The notes: generated by a model from the sequence alone, not told the origin. Counted from the first letter of the stretch, positions 36,854 through 49,710 are shown. The stretch: DNA of 64,000 bases from Clusia tigrina (GCA_920105625.2 OV050032.1:15170834-15234833); one strand, 5' to 3'. A program made the numbers and translations.

Positions 36854-39114
36854 AGTAAGTGAATTATTCCAAGATTAGTAACAGTTCAGACCAGGAGCAG
36901 CCATATAAGCACACGACCAACGAGGATAGGCGTGAATTTGCAGCTCTTAGCACGCTCAATAGACCGCCAACTAATTGAGCGGCCCAACATACCGGCTTAG
37001 AAACTAAGCAACAGTTCAGCAAAGAAAGTATTCGCTAACTACAGAGGTGTGTGTGTGCAGTAAAGTGACCAGTCTACGCCGGAACACTCGTACAATGCAC
37101 CGTCTCACAGAATACATTGGAGCGTCCTTTTGAAGGAAGCATATTGAGTCATGCCGAAGGGATCATTCCCGTAACTCATGTTGGATCGAATTATCTTACT
37201 TCTAAACTGCGTCAACACAAACAGCGGAGCGATTTGTATAATTTGACCCGAGACGGCTCATTGCAGGGAATTCGAAGAGCAAAAAGTACTTCCTTCGTCT
37301 ATCTTTGCGGTTTAGCTCCGTGGATTTCTCTTAGTCGGACAGACGCCGCTTTGGGGTGCACTTGATTTGGTTCACAGAATTAATTCACAAGCACGATAGC
37401 GTACCACAAGCAGCTGCAGGCCTGATTCTAAGATTGTTTTGAGGGCATTTTAAAATTAAATTGGGAATTTACGGTTGCTCAGAGCCAATTCATTTCCTCA
37501 TGCAAGTGCTGTACTTTCTCGTAATGGGCAACGGCTGTTCTATCAGGGTTCCCATCTGGCTAACTGGCCTGGAGTTTGGTTAAGATTAAGCATATCTGTA
37601 GTTGTAAGTATGTAAGTAAGTAAGTTGTAAGTATGTAAGTAAGAAACACACAAGACGCACTCAATAGCCCCAGTGACCACTTTCGCTGAATTGCTAATCT
37701 GAAGATTTTCGGTGGGCGAGAAGTAAAGCGGCGACTGAGGAGCGAGATTGTGATCGAAGTCAAGCTTCGAACGGAACGCTTATTTATATTATTTAAACTG
37801 GAATTGACAATATTACACACTGTCTCTTCTCTGCAATCCCCACAGCTGCAGCGTCAACAAGTTCCGGCTCTGTCGTCTCGGTTTACCAATTCAGCCAATT
37901 CAGCAAAAACGATGCAAAAATACGGAAATACCAGCAAATCACATGCAATTATGCTGGCAACATTAAAAGTGGGCGGGTATTTAGTGGTAATCCAATTAAA
38001 ATTGCCAGCGCAGTTGGGCGTATCCACACGCAACATTTGTGCGGCTGAGAATTTATGTTACTCATACGCCGCATGCGGCACAATAAATGTGCAATTAAAT
38101 TAGTTTCAATTTGGCATGCGAGCGGGGATCATGAAATGTAATCAAATAAATGCAAATAGCATTTGCAAATAACGACAGTTGTTGGCATTGTCGTAGCTGC
38201 TGTTGTTTTTGTTCGTGTTCGTGTTGTTGTTGCTGTTGGAATTGTTATTGTTTTATTGTTTGTGCTGTGCGGATGCAATGAAATTCACACTTAGACAACA
38301 ACAAGTAAGCACAATAAGAAGCAGCACAAGCGCATAAGCGCATTAAACTGAAGCACTTGACACTATGCAAGTGAATATTTGCCCGCACACGAGTACGGGT
38401 CTACGTGTGTGTTGCTCTGATTGTGTTCAATAAACGCAGAGAAAGGCTTGCGCCAGAGCGGCAGATTTGGCCCCCTTGCGAGTGGAACAGCACAACTGCT
38501 TAGACATTGAATTGGGCTTGGTAATTGGGGTTGGAGTGGGTGTGGATGAGGGAGGCAGTGCTTTCGCTTACCGAGGTACTCGCAAGCGAGCCACACACAA
38601 TTTCAATTACTTAATCAGAGTAGAGCAACAAATTAAATGCTTGAATTAAGTAACACAAAAGCCGAAAGAACACGCTACACTCGCATTATTCAAGCGTACA
38701 TACTTTCATTCCCCACTGCGCTGTATGCTTGCATTCATCCGGGGATTTCGTGGAAGTCTGTCAAAGAAAAACACTTTACCAAAAAGCAGAGCGCACAAGG
38801 AGGAGCAATTTACGAGAACATCCCAACACAAATGCAACTTGACTCACTTTCGGTCAGAAATTTGTCATTAAGGACATTTTGTGCGGTGGTTGTGTACATT
38901 TGGGCATTTATGCATTTTTGCATCTAGCCATTTGTCAATGTGTATGTGTGTCTATGTGGGAGAAACTTTCCAAGTGCTTCCTATGCTCAATTATAGCCAC
39001 AAAATACTGTACGTCCTGGCAAGCTGTTGAGGTGCTGTCGGCCAGCAACGCTCTTATTGCATATTTACGACCCGGTATGTCAGCTGGCGTTGCACTTGGT
39101 TTGGCAGTTACACT

Positions 39115-39151
<37 letters not shown>

Positions 39152-39727
39152 TCACTCACTCGCCTAGTCAAACGCACACATCCGTACACAATCGCCTCTG
39201 CCATAATCTGCTTTAAACCCACAAAGTTAGCACAGCGCAAGCAATGGTCAAGGATGCTGCTTGTGTGCAGCGCCAGAGTGCTTTGGGGATTTAAAGTGCA
39301 CAGATCAGCACGAGAAATCAATTTGTGTGGTGCGAAATGGTGAAATTTATGCCACACACAAAGGCATCAACGTCAACATCACAAACAATAAACAACAGGA
39401 ACGCCGAAAGTGCAGATCACAGCGGTAAATATGCTCTCGGTTGAGCTGAATCGGCATGGAGGGGCTTAGTCCTGCTCTTTCGGCTATTTGTCTGCTCAAT
39501 ATGAGAGGAAATAATGAAAGTGGTTTCCGAGCATTTAAAAATGCATTGAGCAAACAAGCCTAACGCAATTCACTCCTCCCCTCGAGCCTTAACGATGAAA
39601 TGGCAGAGCGGGAACACGGAGCGAGTAACAACTTTATGGCTGCTTGTTGTGTGCACACCATTTAACAAAGTGAAAGGATGCGATATGTGCACGTAATAAA
39701 AGTAGAAGCAATACAAACATAACACAG

Positions 39728-39758
<31 letters not shown>

Positions 39759-42006
39759 AACAGCACGAAGAAGACAGTGAAAATTCGTATATTGAAATGT
39801 CAGCAGAAGCAACGCCGAAAATTGTTTTTTTAATTTTACATAAAGGACTCGCTTTCACTTAATTAAATGTTTCTGTGCGGAAGTCGATGTCGTGGGTTGG
39901 ATGGGCGCCTCAATTCAATACTCAAGTGGTGAAAAGTTGTTGCTCCACGAAATGTCATGCATTCCCCAACAATGAATATGAATGACGAACGCACAATTAC
40001 TTGTAATTTTCAGCCAAGTTGCTGCTCATTTCTCGAGCGCTGGAGTGTTAAAGTGCTGGTAGGCAGCAGCGCAAGACAGTCACGTGGGTGGGGTGGGGGG
40101 ATACGAAGCATGAATTATTTTGTTTGTTTTGCAAGTTTGCCTTGGTACATTTGCATAGCGCAGCACATGAAATCTGATTGCTGCGAGCAGGCGAAGTAGG
40201 CGAATCAGGGGAAGCAAAGCAAGTTAGAGAATTCCGCCTTCTGGCATTGCGACATCAGACAAATTTTATACTTATTTGTTATAGAAATTGACAAGTAAAT
40301 CAACTCATAATAATTACACACAAGATACAAGGCGCAGGGCACCACTGAAGAGTTCCTATAACGGCTTTCTGAACTCTGGCATTATTCAATTTAATTATGA
40401 TATGAAGGACAAAATTGTAATATACTCGTATAATTGCTCGTATTCGAATTTCAAGCTATTTACGATATCATAATTAAAAAGCACCAAATGAAATTTGTGC
40501 GCCAAGGATGCTGCGTTGCAGCAGGGTTTCAATAGCGGAAAATACCCTTCATTACAACGGCACACAAAACCATATTTAACTGCCATTGAGCAGTGAGTGA
40601 GCTCTGCCACTACTGCGTGAACTGTGCTGGTGTCGCAGGCATCAGTAGTGAAGTGCCCACACCCACCACACTCTCACGTCTCCACTCACTTCTCAACTGC
40701 TTGGCTTATTTACGAGTTTCAAGAGGGAGGGCAGGAATTCGAATAGTTTGAGGTAATTATGCAATTTAATGAAAAGCGAGTAAGACTCAGATTACCGCAC
40801 ATGCATGGCTCTGCAGCCGACGGGACGAATTGACTTCACAAATGTTGAATAAGGTTGCGTGGCTGTGTGCTTTATACTTGTACGCCTGTCGGGAGGCAGG
40901 GTTAGTTTAACTGCAAAGCTACGTAGATTGGTGTGGAAGTTTCAATCGAAATTACGTGTACATAGAACTGGATAGACACACATTAGTAGTGATGACTAGA
41001 AACTTGTTGAGTAATGATCCTCATTTTTCCCTCTAGCAGCAAATGGGAAACATACTCTCTTGCGGATCAGGTGGTGCCAAGAACAACATTGGCAGAAAAC
41101 AGTCAAGAAATAGCTCGCACGTTTTCAGCTGGATCTGGGCGTAATAAGTAAAGCATTTGTTTCTCTATGCGAGTATGATACATAATGGATTGCAGGTATT
41201 ACAATGGAATGGAAAAGCAGGTTACTGTGATATGACCGATAAGAGACCGATAAAAATGTATTTCCCGTATCATATTCGTTTTTTGTGTATCCTATGCCAA
41301 GAGCCTTCAGAAAATATGCCATACGAACTACTGATCCACGATATTGACGATTCAAATGGGCCACATACAATTATCTCTGCTATGAAGCAGACGCTCTTTG
41401 GAAACTTGCTTCCCCTGGTTGTGGAAGAGGACACCTCGCAGAAGGATTTTTAGGCAAATTCAATGAGAATATTGGCAGCTTGGAGTTGAATATAAAGGCA
41501 AAGGCCATGCGAACATTGACAGCTTGAAGTTGAATATTCCAATTAATGAATCAAAGTTCTGCTGGATATTTTCCTACATCGTTCATGGTACTAAATTCAT
41601 AGTATCTCGAATCATGCAAAGCTGGCAGTGATACTGTGACACTTCAGGATGAGTGACTGGCAAACTATCCCACTAAGTCCGTGGGAATTTCCTTCTGTGT
41701 TATTTTCTACAATTTCTATTTCCTCAATTAATTGTGCGCAGTCATGGCTCTTTTTCATTGGGCTGTAACAGCTTAAGACAGCTGTAAGTAGGAGTAGTGT
41801 AACTTATCTCGTTGATGATTTCAAGCACATCTGGGTAATATCAGTTGCATCTCCCTCACAACTATTACAGTCGACAAATCTCTGCTTCACTCTTTCATAC
41901 CAGAGTGAACCCATTTTACGAGTTTCACACAGCCCAAAGTAAGAGAATTGTTATCTTTGATTTCTCCACTTATCACAGGCACATAAAGTGCTCTCTACTC
42001 CTACAG
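36854..42006. other. unassigned sequence with simple repeats
   Basis: No gene is recognised. Simple repeats: GTAA/GTAT units at 37603-37644, CA at 39119-39146, CAA at 39727-39757. Octamer TACTCGTA lies at 40423. Confidence 0.4.
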
Positions 42007-42167
42007 TAACCAAGCATAGACCCTACATTAGGGCTACAAAATGGTTTCACTAGTAAAGTAGAGGTGCAGTGTTACGCGATGGTATCACAATGTACCCATA
42101 GTGGTCTGAGTAAGTTTGTCTGCAGACCGGCTGCCACGATAACCTAACCTAACCAAGCATAGACCCT
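42007..42167 (+). mobile_element. 125-bp 5'-truncated retroposed tail with 18-bp TSD (AACCT-tail family)
   Basis: An 18-base perfect direct repeat, TAACCAAGCATAGACCCT, lies at 42007-42024 and 42150-42167. The 125 bases between match the 3' end of the element at 43015-43734: TAGGGCT(A/T)C(A/G)AAATGGTT at the left and GACCGGCTGCCACGATAACC at the right. The insert ends in AACCTAACC, the family's tail repeat. It therefore retains only the last codons and 3' UTR, a classic dead-on-arrival insertion. Confidence 0.93.
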
Positions 42168-43006
42168 GACTCTTGTCACTTCCCTAGTTGCACACCGCTA
42201 GTTACCACATTGAACTGAAGGAGTTGCTAATTAGCCACTATGACCAGAAATTCGACACCTTTCGACAAGGGGCGCTAATCCCCATTGCAGCGTTTCACAC
42301 TGGCTCCAATTGTTCGGTATCAATTGTGTCTGAAAACAGAGATTAGAGTTCCAGAGTTCACATACCAATCTACTTAATACCAGCCTTAGCGGTGTTGAAG
42401 GTTAACACAGCCTCAACTAAAGAGGAGAACATTTTGAAACCCCAGTGAAAATCAAACGCCAGAATGATGCACTGCACTACAACACCAAGAAATTCTTCCA
42501 AAATAGACACCCTCTGAAGAAACCGACGAATATTAAGAAGACAGACAGCAGAAACGTGAGACAAACATTGATCGGGCAGGGAAGGTCCTCTGGCAGAATG
42601 CTCGTAAGTCTAAAACGCTATAGGAACCTTCCTGTCCTCTCAAACAATGCGGACTGGGTGGGTTGCGAACCCTCTACATCGATATTGTGGATGCGGTCAA
42701 CACAATTATATAACAAGGCAATTTAATCCTTCTCCTGAGTGGTTGAAAGTGGCAGAATGCTTACCAAATATGTCCCTCTATCGATTTTTGATGAAGTACA
42801 AGTATGGATCTAAAAATTAAATGCACATGGGATCTACACCTGCAGACAAGCAGCTCTGTGCATTTCCAGGAGGCTGTTAAGCCCACTGAACCTCACTTTC
42901 ACACTCGTATTTGTAACGTCAACAATTGCCGTTGATATTCCCTTACCCTAAACTAAACAGTGCTCTAGGCCAAGCCGGGGAATGGTCTGTTCTCAATTCG
43001 ATTACT
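42168..43006. other. unassigned sequence
   Basis: No gene is recognised. The open frame around 42445-42726 begins at GTG, not ATG, and resembles nothing I know. Confidence 0.4.
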
Positions 43007-43742
43007 TACGGGTAGGTGAGGTTAGGTGAGGTTATCGTGGCAGCCGGTCCAGACCAGCTCACTCAGATCACCATGGGTCAATTGTGATACCACCGCGCAA
43101 CAACACACCTCCGATTCACTCGTCGAACCATTTCGAAGCCCTAATAAAGCACAGGATTTGTTTGACCTTCGCTCCAGACGCTTCTGTAAGAGAGCTAAAA
43201 ACGTAATTGCCTAAAGAGCCCGCTCTGCTTCTAGCCAGAGCGGAGCATCTACAGAAGAAATGTTCCACAGTCACCTCCTCCTCCTCATCCCCACAGCTTC
43301 TGCAGTATTCATGAGAGAATACTCTCACCAGTTATACAAGCCACGACCTTATATATATCCTCTCTCGATAGGTCACGCAAGTTTCTAGGTTTCCTTCTAT
43401 TAAGCTCCAGCCAAATTAGCCTGGTCATTAAGCAAGTGCCTTCGTGTGCCCAAGACCCATTGGCCTCACGCACGACCCTATCCTTCAGCATCAGTTTACA
43501 GGTGGCAATTGGTATTCCAACCTCGCATCTGTCCGTGCATAAAGGAAGACTGGTGCCCCCTCTGGCTAACTCATCAGCCCTACAGTTCCCCTCAATATCC
43601 CTACGACCCGAAACCCATATAAGGCGTACCCTGAAAACGGTACTGATATCATTTAGGGCTGCCCGGCAGTCCTGAGCAAACTTTGATTTCAGTGCCACCG
43701 AATTCATTGACTTAATGGCCGCCTGGCTAATACGTACGGGTA
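43007..43742 (-). mobile_element. 5'-truncated non-LTR retrotransposon, AACCT-tail family, with 8-bp TSD
   Basis: TACGGGTA flanks the insert at 43007-43014 and 43735-43742. On the minus strand the body starts inside RNase H (ISQAAIKSMNSVALKSK), continues FRVRLIWVSGRRDIEGNCRADELARGG (last catalytic Asp), then a hydrophilic linker. It ends with the zinc knuckle CRSCGDEEEEVTVEHFFCRCS and KVKQILCFIRASKWFDE. There is about one frame change near 43320, just before HEYCRSC. The 3' UTR includes GACCGGCTGCCACGATAACC and the tail ACCTCACCTAACCTCACCT. Reverse transcriptase is entirely missing. The intact Trp before the VSGRR motif contrasts with the stop in the TACC-tail family. Confidence 0.92.
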
Positions 43743-45995
43743 TGAATCACCTAAATGACTCCAACACCCCTTTGTTTCTTTGGCTAAGAACTACGAGTAT
43801 AATACCGTATTTATAAACAACCTAATGGTGGCAACGAAATTAGCGGCCGGACAATAAGAACGGCAATTAAAGGTGCTTGCATTGACACCCATACAAGGCC
43901 ACGACATATGTGGGTTGGCGTATGTGTGGATGCGGGCGTGAGTTTAGGTTCGGGTGGGGTGTGCAATTCAGCAAAGTGCTGCAATTAAACTGAAATTACG
44001 CAATTTAAATGTCTCGAATACCACATACGTAATTTCTCCCGAATTGGTATTGATTCGACACCAGATAATCCTGTTAATTGAAGGCATTAAGACCCCTCTC
44101 GCGCGCTTATGAGAGCCCAAGTCAAGGTCGCGTTGCGGGCGGTCGGCATGGGCACGCCAGCAGCCAAAAGGCGGAGCCCAGCAGCCAGCTGGGAGCTGCC
44201 AAAAGCCAGAAGCCCGCCTGCCAGTCCCTCAGTCAGCCAGGCAACTCCAAGGACCAAGCGAGGCAGCTCTCGTAACAAGCACGGCAAGTAAGTGGCTTCT
44301 TGATGTTTGTGGGGCCTTTGTTTGTGTACCCCGCACGCACCACGGGCACAACGAGCAGAGCCACTACGGATGCGGCCCACACGCACTCGTACTCGAACTC
44401 GCACTAGGCGGCAATCGGCAACCAGTACGAAATAATTTAATGCTCTCCGTTCGAGCGGCTGCTGGCGTTTACGTTTGCGTTAGAATTTGCCTCTGTTCGT
44501 GGCTGTGCCCCTGCCGCGGCCTTTGCGATCGCCTCTGTGTGTGCCCTGCTGTTTGCTCGTAAATGTGCGCTTGTGTTGGTGTTTGCGCTGCCGCCATTCT
44601 TGTTTGCGTTTCACTTATCGGCATTGTTGATGTTGCTGCATTAGTTAGCGGTATCTCTGCGCCGCTATCTGTTGGGCTAATGTGATTAACTGCTTTTTTA
44701 TAATAATTGCTCGCGCGCTTGTTTCCATTTATTTATTTTCCTCTTCGGCGTGGTCACTTGCGCGCTGCGCTGCTGGTCGTCTGCGGGCTTTTCGCACAGT
44801 TGCGTTAATTAAATTTTGATATATTCACTCACAAGCGCAAGAGCGTATGCGTTCGTGTGCTTTGCACAAAAATGCGTAAAGGCAATTGAAAATTGCACGC
44901 TTTGAGTGCTTTTTCATGAAAGGATTTTTAATTAATTATTTATTAAATTAAATGCACATAAGAATTGCGCACATTCCGGAAATATCAATTTTTACGGTTT
45001 AACGCTCAAATGACGCTGTGCCCAGCAAACAACCCGGCGGACCAACACGGGTTACGTTATTGCGTGCGATACGTTACACTAATGGCGGTATAGCGCAACT
45101 TTGCAGTCGCACACGTGCACTCGGATCCGACGCGTTCAGTTATTCAAATAATGCGACTGAGTCCTGATAGTCGCCCACTCTTATTTTAATAAAAGTTCAG
45201 CAATTATCTTTGCCGCAGCGGCCGCTGTTGCTGTTTGTTGTTGTTGTTGTTGTTGTTGTGGGAATTTGTGGTCCTTTTCATATTTCACTTGGCTTGGCCG
45301 AGATCGGGGGTGGTGTTGTGTACTTTGGTTGTGCTTTCTCTGCTTTTAATTAAAAATTGCATTTTAAATAATTCGAGTTTCAGTTGGTTCTTGGCTCATA
45401 TTTGAAATAGTTTGAGTATTTCAGGCTCGGTGTTTGTTTAATTGTCATTTAAATGCTTTTGTGCTATCGATACTGTTGCGGTCTCCCGCTGCCTGGGCGA
45501 CAGCGTTGACCAACTGTGCAACTGAAAGACAGAAACCACACCAATCGAAATTCCATTAGGTAAGAAATTGGCAATTGGCGCTTGAACGACACTCCCAGCT
45601 TGTAATCTACTTTCACTGATTTGAGGATCTGCATTGATGTCTTTGTGAACAAAAACAACAGCAACTAAAATTAGAATAAAATTCTGAAGGTTCAACGAAA
45701 TGGCTCAGATTTCCATTTCGCTAAACAGTTCCAATATATTCCTTACCCTTCACTTATTCATTGAAGGACGATTGTCAGAACAGAAAGGGAGTCAGAATAC
45801 TGGTATAGTGCCTGTCAGGTATGTGCAATTATTCATGTCCATCGTGGCCGATTGTGGCAAGGCACCCATAAATCTTCGAGATCCAATCGTGAAGATCCAA
45901 AGAGCCACCTTCCTGTCCATTAGTGAGACTATTAGCAGCACGGCACTGACATCTTTGGTTACAATGCTCCTCTTAAACTAAAGTGAGACATGTAA
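43743..45995. other. unassigned sequence with two marginal open frames
   Basis: No gene is established. A TTG repeat lies at about 45237-45260. An ATG-initiated Arg/Ser/Pro-rich frame (44109-44288) ends in a GTAAGT splice-donor match. A minus-strand frame at 45438-45695 has a signal-peptide-like start but no ATG. Another frame (45700-45981) begins at ATG with no recognised family. See findings. Confidence 0.35.
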
Positions 45996-46025
45996 CCATA
46001 TTGGGATATCTTCTCAGACAGTGGT

Positions 46026-46885
46026 GAAACGGGCGAAATCTATACCGACGGTTCCAAACTTGGAGGTAGAGTCGGCAGCGGTATCTTTTCCAATAAACTG
46101 GACTTAAACATCTCCCTGAGTCTCCCAGACCATTGCAGCGTCTTTCAGGCTGAGGTCATGGTCACTTATCACGCAGTCAAATATATGCTAAGTAGCGATA
46201 TCGGCGCAGTCGACGTATCTATCTTCTCAGACAGTCAAGCCGCCATTAAATCTCTTTTTGGCTCCACGGCCACCTCAAGACTCGTTCATGAATATCGAAC
46301 ATCTTCAAATGAGCTCACAAGTTACACTCGGGTGCACCTAGTCTAGGTTCCCGGACATAGCGAAATCCCGGGAAACTGCGAGGCGGACGAGCTTGCCAAG
46401 ACAGGCACGCTACTGCAGGAAATTCAGCCCTCCGTAAACATCGGCATTCCACTGGCAACAGGCAAGCTCGATATCAAACGGAAATATCTGACTGACGCCT
46501 ACAAATCCTGGGCTGACGAGGAATCCTGCCACACGGCTAGACTAAATTGGGCAAGAATGTACCAAAACAGAACCAATCAACTTCTTCGACTTGATCGCGC
46601 ATCACTGTCGACAACTGTATCGGTTTCGACCGGCCACTGCTTACTGGGACAGCATGCGGAAATACTGGGCCTACCCTCAAACGCTTTTACCGAAGCTGTG
46701 GTTCCGAGGAGGAGGACGAGACGCTTTTCCACCTCTTATGCCACTCCCCATCCTTAAGCAGAAGAAGACTTCGCACCTTTGGTGCCCAATTTCTTACAAG
46801 CCTGACAGAGCTGTCATCCTTGAATATTAGGGACATAGCAAGGTTCATCACACTATCAGGATGGTTTCCTGCAACATGATAGTAT
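46026..46885 (+). pseudogene. RNase H and CCHC knuckle, broken (TACC-tail family)
   Basis: GEIYTDGSKLGGRVGSGIFS starts the RNase H fold; IFSDSQAAIKSLFG and VPGHSEIPGNCEADELAK follow. A TAG at 46344-46346 interrupts the frame at the same codon as in copy 1 (22338-22340). A one-base deletion with a G-to-A change near 46688 removes the first Cys of the knuckle and shifts the frame; in the shifted frame SCGSEEEDETLFHLLCHSP can still be read. The last residues RDIARFITLSGWFPAT end at TGA near 46880. Confidence 0.9.
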
Positions 46886-47144
46886 CGTGCCTTTCCCGGC
46901 GCTGTCCTTGCGCTGACTATCACCATCCCAAGTAAGGGAATTTTATAGTCAGTGCTTGAACGGCGCCACAACGTGGTATCACAATGGGCCATTATGTGTG
47001 CTCAAGTGTGCTTTTGGCAAACTGGGCGGCCACTCCTACCTACCTACCTACCTTTCCTTCCGCTAGGCCCATTTTCTGATCCTATGATTATATCGTGTTA
47101 ACAAGCTTTATCCATACTTCTCATTCAAAGAAGCAAAGCAAATT

Positions 47145-47327
47145 ATATTCTTTGTTCCGCGAGGGTCGCAGGTTCAAATCCTGCCACGGGCTCGGTCTCT
47201 AAACTGCTACTTTCTATAAAATGCTTTTCTCTTCGGGTCGAAGGCCTCTGTAGCAAGTACTCATTCCCCCAGCACCTTGCACTCATAATTAACTATGATG
47301 TAAGATATAATAATAATATTCTTTGTT
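47145..47327 (+). mobile_element. tRNA-derived SINE, 5'-truncated copy (159 bp) with 12-bp TSD
   Basis: ATATTCTTTGTT flanks the insert (47145-47156 and 47316-47327). The body starts within the tRNA-like head just before GAGGGTCGCA and keeps a perfect Pol III B box GGTTCAAATCC (47171-47181). It ends in GATATAATAATA. It shows about 15 mismatches over roughly 155 bases with the fuller copy at 51261-51486. The A box is missing. It lies inside the 540-bp segment nested in the retroelement tail. Confidence 0.92.
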
Positions 47328-47622
47328 TGAAAAGGTGAGTCATCCTTTTCACCCACGGTCGAAATATCAGACTGGTCTAATAGGCAAACAACGGTGTTCT
47401 GTTCGATACTTCATCCATTAATTGAGCCTGTTCTTTAACGACAGCACATTTGCACGGGCTGGTTTGCGCTGGTGGTCGAGTTGTTGCTGTTGTATTCAGA
47501 GCATGAATAGTCAGCCTAGTAAAAGTCGTAGTCGTAAGTAAGACTCGTACCCTGGTAATCGTGTTGTTAGTATTATATTCCGGGTATTACACTCCTACCT
47601 ACCTACCTAGCCATATTGGGAT

Positions 47623-49710
47623 GAGTCCTGCATTGGACCGGCCTAGGGTTGCTTATGGACATTCCAATATTCTTAATTTATTCCACTTCTTATTGCAATC
47701 AACTAACTATATCTGCCAAAACCTCCTTTCGGAAACACCTATTTCAGCTCTTGTCACGCTACGCACGCGTGACCGCTCCCATTTCCTTCCATAATTCTGT
47801 TGCATTTGAAGACTAACTAAAAATATTTCTTTCGAATGTTCTCTATAACGCCACACTATAAAGGCTTTCAAAGTTCACTTGGAGGCCGCCTGGTCCTGTG
47901 CTCAAGCCAAAATTTAGAGCACCTTTCCCGTAACTTGCTGAACTGCTAATAATGCGAGCCGAGTTCAGTATTGCTTCTTATGCCAAACCAGCTTAAATAA
48001 GCTCTTGAGATACGCAGCTGATGCGAAAGTGAAGGGATTCGCTGGAAACGAGGCTTCCTTCACTCGCACAGAGACTATTGCCAAGAATGTCACTTGAGTT
48101 CAGTAGCAATTTGTATTGGTCCCAACTTTTGCCATTCGCAGTTGCTGGCATTAGTGGCGAACCCAACTAACAATTTAAGGGCGGTCTTAAATTGGTTGGC
48201 AGCGCTTCAACATGAGCGGAAACAAATTTTCACGGACGCTTGCACAGACCCGCGACATACAAACGCAATCGCTCAAAGCTGCCTAAACTCGCTTGATTGG
48301 CGCTGGCGTATATAAATGCAGATGCGTGTGTGTGTGTTTGGGTTTGTGCGTGCGTGTGTATTTTGAGTGAGTGTTGCACGCTTTGTTGTTTTATAAACGG
48401 ATTTGCGCTTTAGCCTAAATCAAAACTTATTTTAAGTCTATTTGTGTGCTCTTTCCGCACAGCACCGCCGCCTGTTTTGGTTGCACATGGGCCACCCCTG
48501 GCTCGGAAGCCACCAAAGCGGCGCTCCGGTTGTGCAGTATTTTCCGGCCAAGGCCATATTTTGAGTACATTTCACTTTCAGTTCATGGCAAATGAAATAT
48601 GCACCGAAAGTGCGCCGGATGAAAGGTCCTTGAAAGCGTTCGCTGTACATTTGCAGCATTCGGAACACATTTTGAACATTTCGCAATTGAAATTGAAGTA
48701 ATTTATGACTGTTTCGCTTGTGGCAGCAGTTCTCATTCTTCTTTTTCCTTCCAGTTTCTATTTTACATTTTTCATTTTCCATTCTTCGTGTTCTTTCTCT
48801 GCTGTCGTTTTTGCCTCCTGCTTGCTTATCTAAGCAAAAAAATTGCTCTAGAAATTAAGTTGTGTGAAACTTTTAATATTGAAATATTTGTGAGTGCGGG
48901 CAGAAGCTGCTGCTGTTTTTTCTGAATGTACCCCGGAGACACACTTTTGCGGGTTGGATTTATTTGCACCAGAAACGGAAAACCTACAAGGGTGGCCAGA
49001 ATAAATCTTAAGGATATTTGCTGGGCATGCTTCCATAAATGGGCTCAGCTTAATTAGGGAGCTAAAGGGGAATGACTTGCGCAAAAGTTGGTATAAAGTC
49101 AAGCAAACCCCAGCAGCAGAGGCACTCGGAGGAACTGCGGAAGGTGCGCTAAAGCAAAACCAAATAAAAACGCGTACTTGGCGAACATCAAAGCAACTAC
49201 AAGTATCCTTATTAGGAATTAATTTCATTAATCTAGTTAATTAGCTGGAACTCTATAATTGGGGTTGAAAAGCAGGAGACTTGCTGCGCCGAAAATTTGT
49301 GCCCATGTGGAGGTGGGATTGTTCATTAGCTGCTTTCATAGCGTCAATTCATCGGAGAAATTAATGTCATTCGAAGTTTTTATAAGTATTAAATATGGTA
49401 AGTGGAAAAATAATGCGAGAGGATGTTTCTGCAGGCATGCATATGAAGTGATGGACACAAACTTGGATTGAAAGTGGACTCGCGGCTTGTATTGTAAAAT
49501 GTTCGCGTACTTGAAGGAATGACGGAGGAGGGAATTCGAGTGGTTAAGACCGTGTACCTTGGGAACTGAAATAATGACACAGGTAGCAGAAACAAAGTGA
49601 AGGAGTTCAGGCCTAACACATCCACAGCACATTAGCCGCAATATTTATTTGAAGTGGTCATTTCGGAAGATTGTCCACAATTTCCAGGAATTACTTTCAT
49701 TAATTACAAC
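47623..49710. other. unassigned sequence
   Basis: No gene or mobile element is recognised. A short GT tract lies near 48325-48358. Confidence 0.4.

Larger units (their letters stand above)
45996..47622 (+). mobile_element. 5'-truncated non-LTR retrotransposon (TACC-tail family) copy 2, 12-bp TSD, with nested insertion
   Basis: CCATATTGGGAT occurs at 45996-46007 and 47611-47622. The body begins in the RNase H domain, carries the CCHC knuckle and a 3' UTR matching the copy at 21.6-22.8 kb. It reaches CACTCCTACCTACCTACCT at 47031-47049. The same 19-base tail sequence recurs at 47590-47608 immediately before the right TSD. The 540 bases between are foreign to copy 1 and contain a SINE, so they look like a secondary insertion into the tail. 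Confidence 0.8.

Noticed and set aside
41157..41453. 98-codon plus-strand frame (acidic, mixed composition)
   Set aside because: It begins at TTG and not ATG, has no visible splice sites that frame it, and resembles no family I know.
42140..42155. Telomeric TTAGG repeat (as AACCTAACC)
   Set aside because: It is the 3' tail of a retroposed element bounded by a TSD, and Diptera are known to lack TTAGG telomeres.
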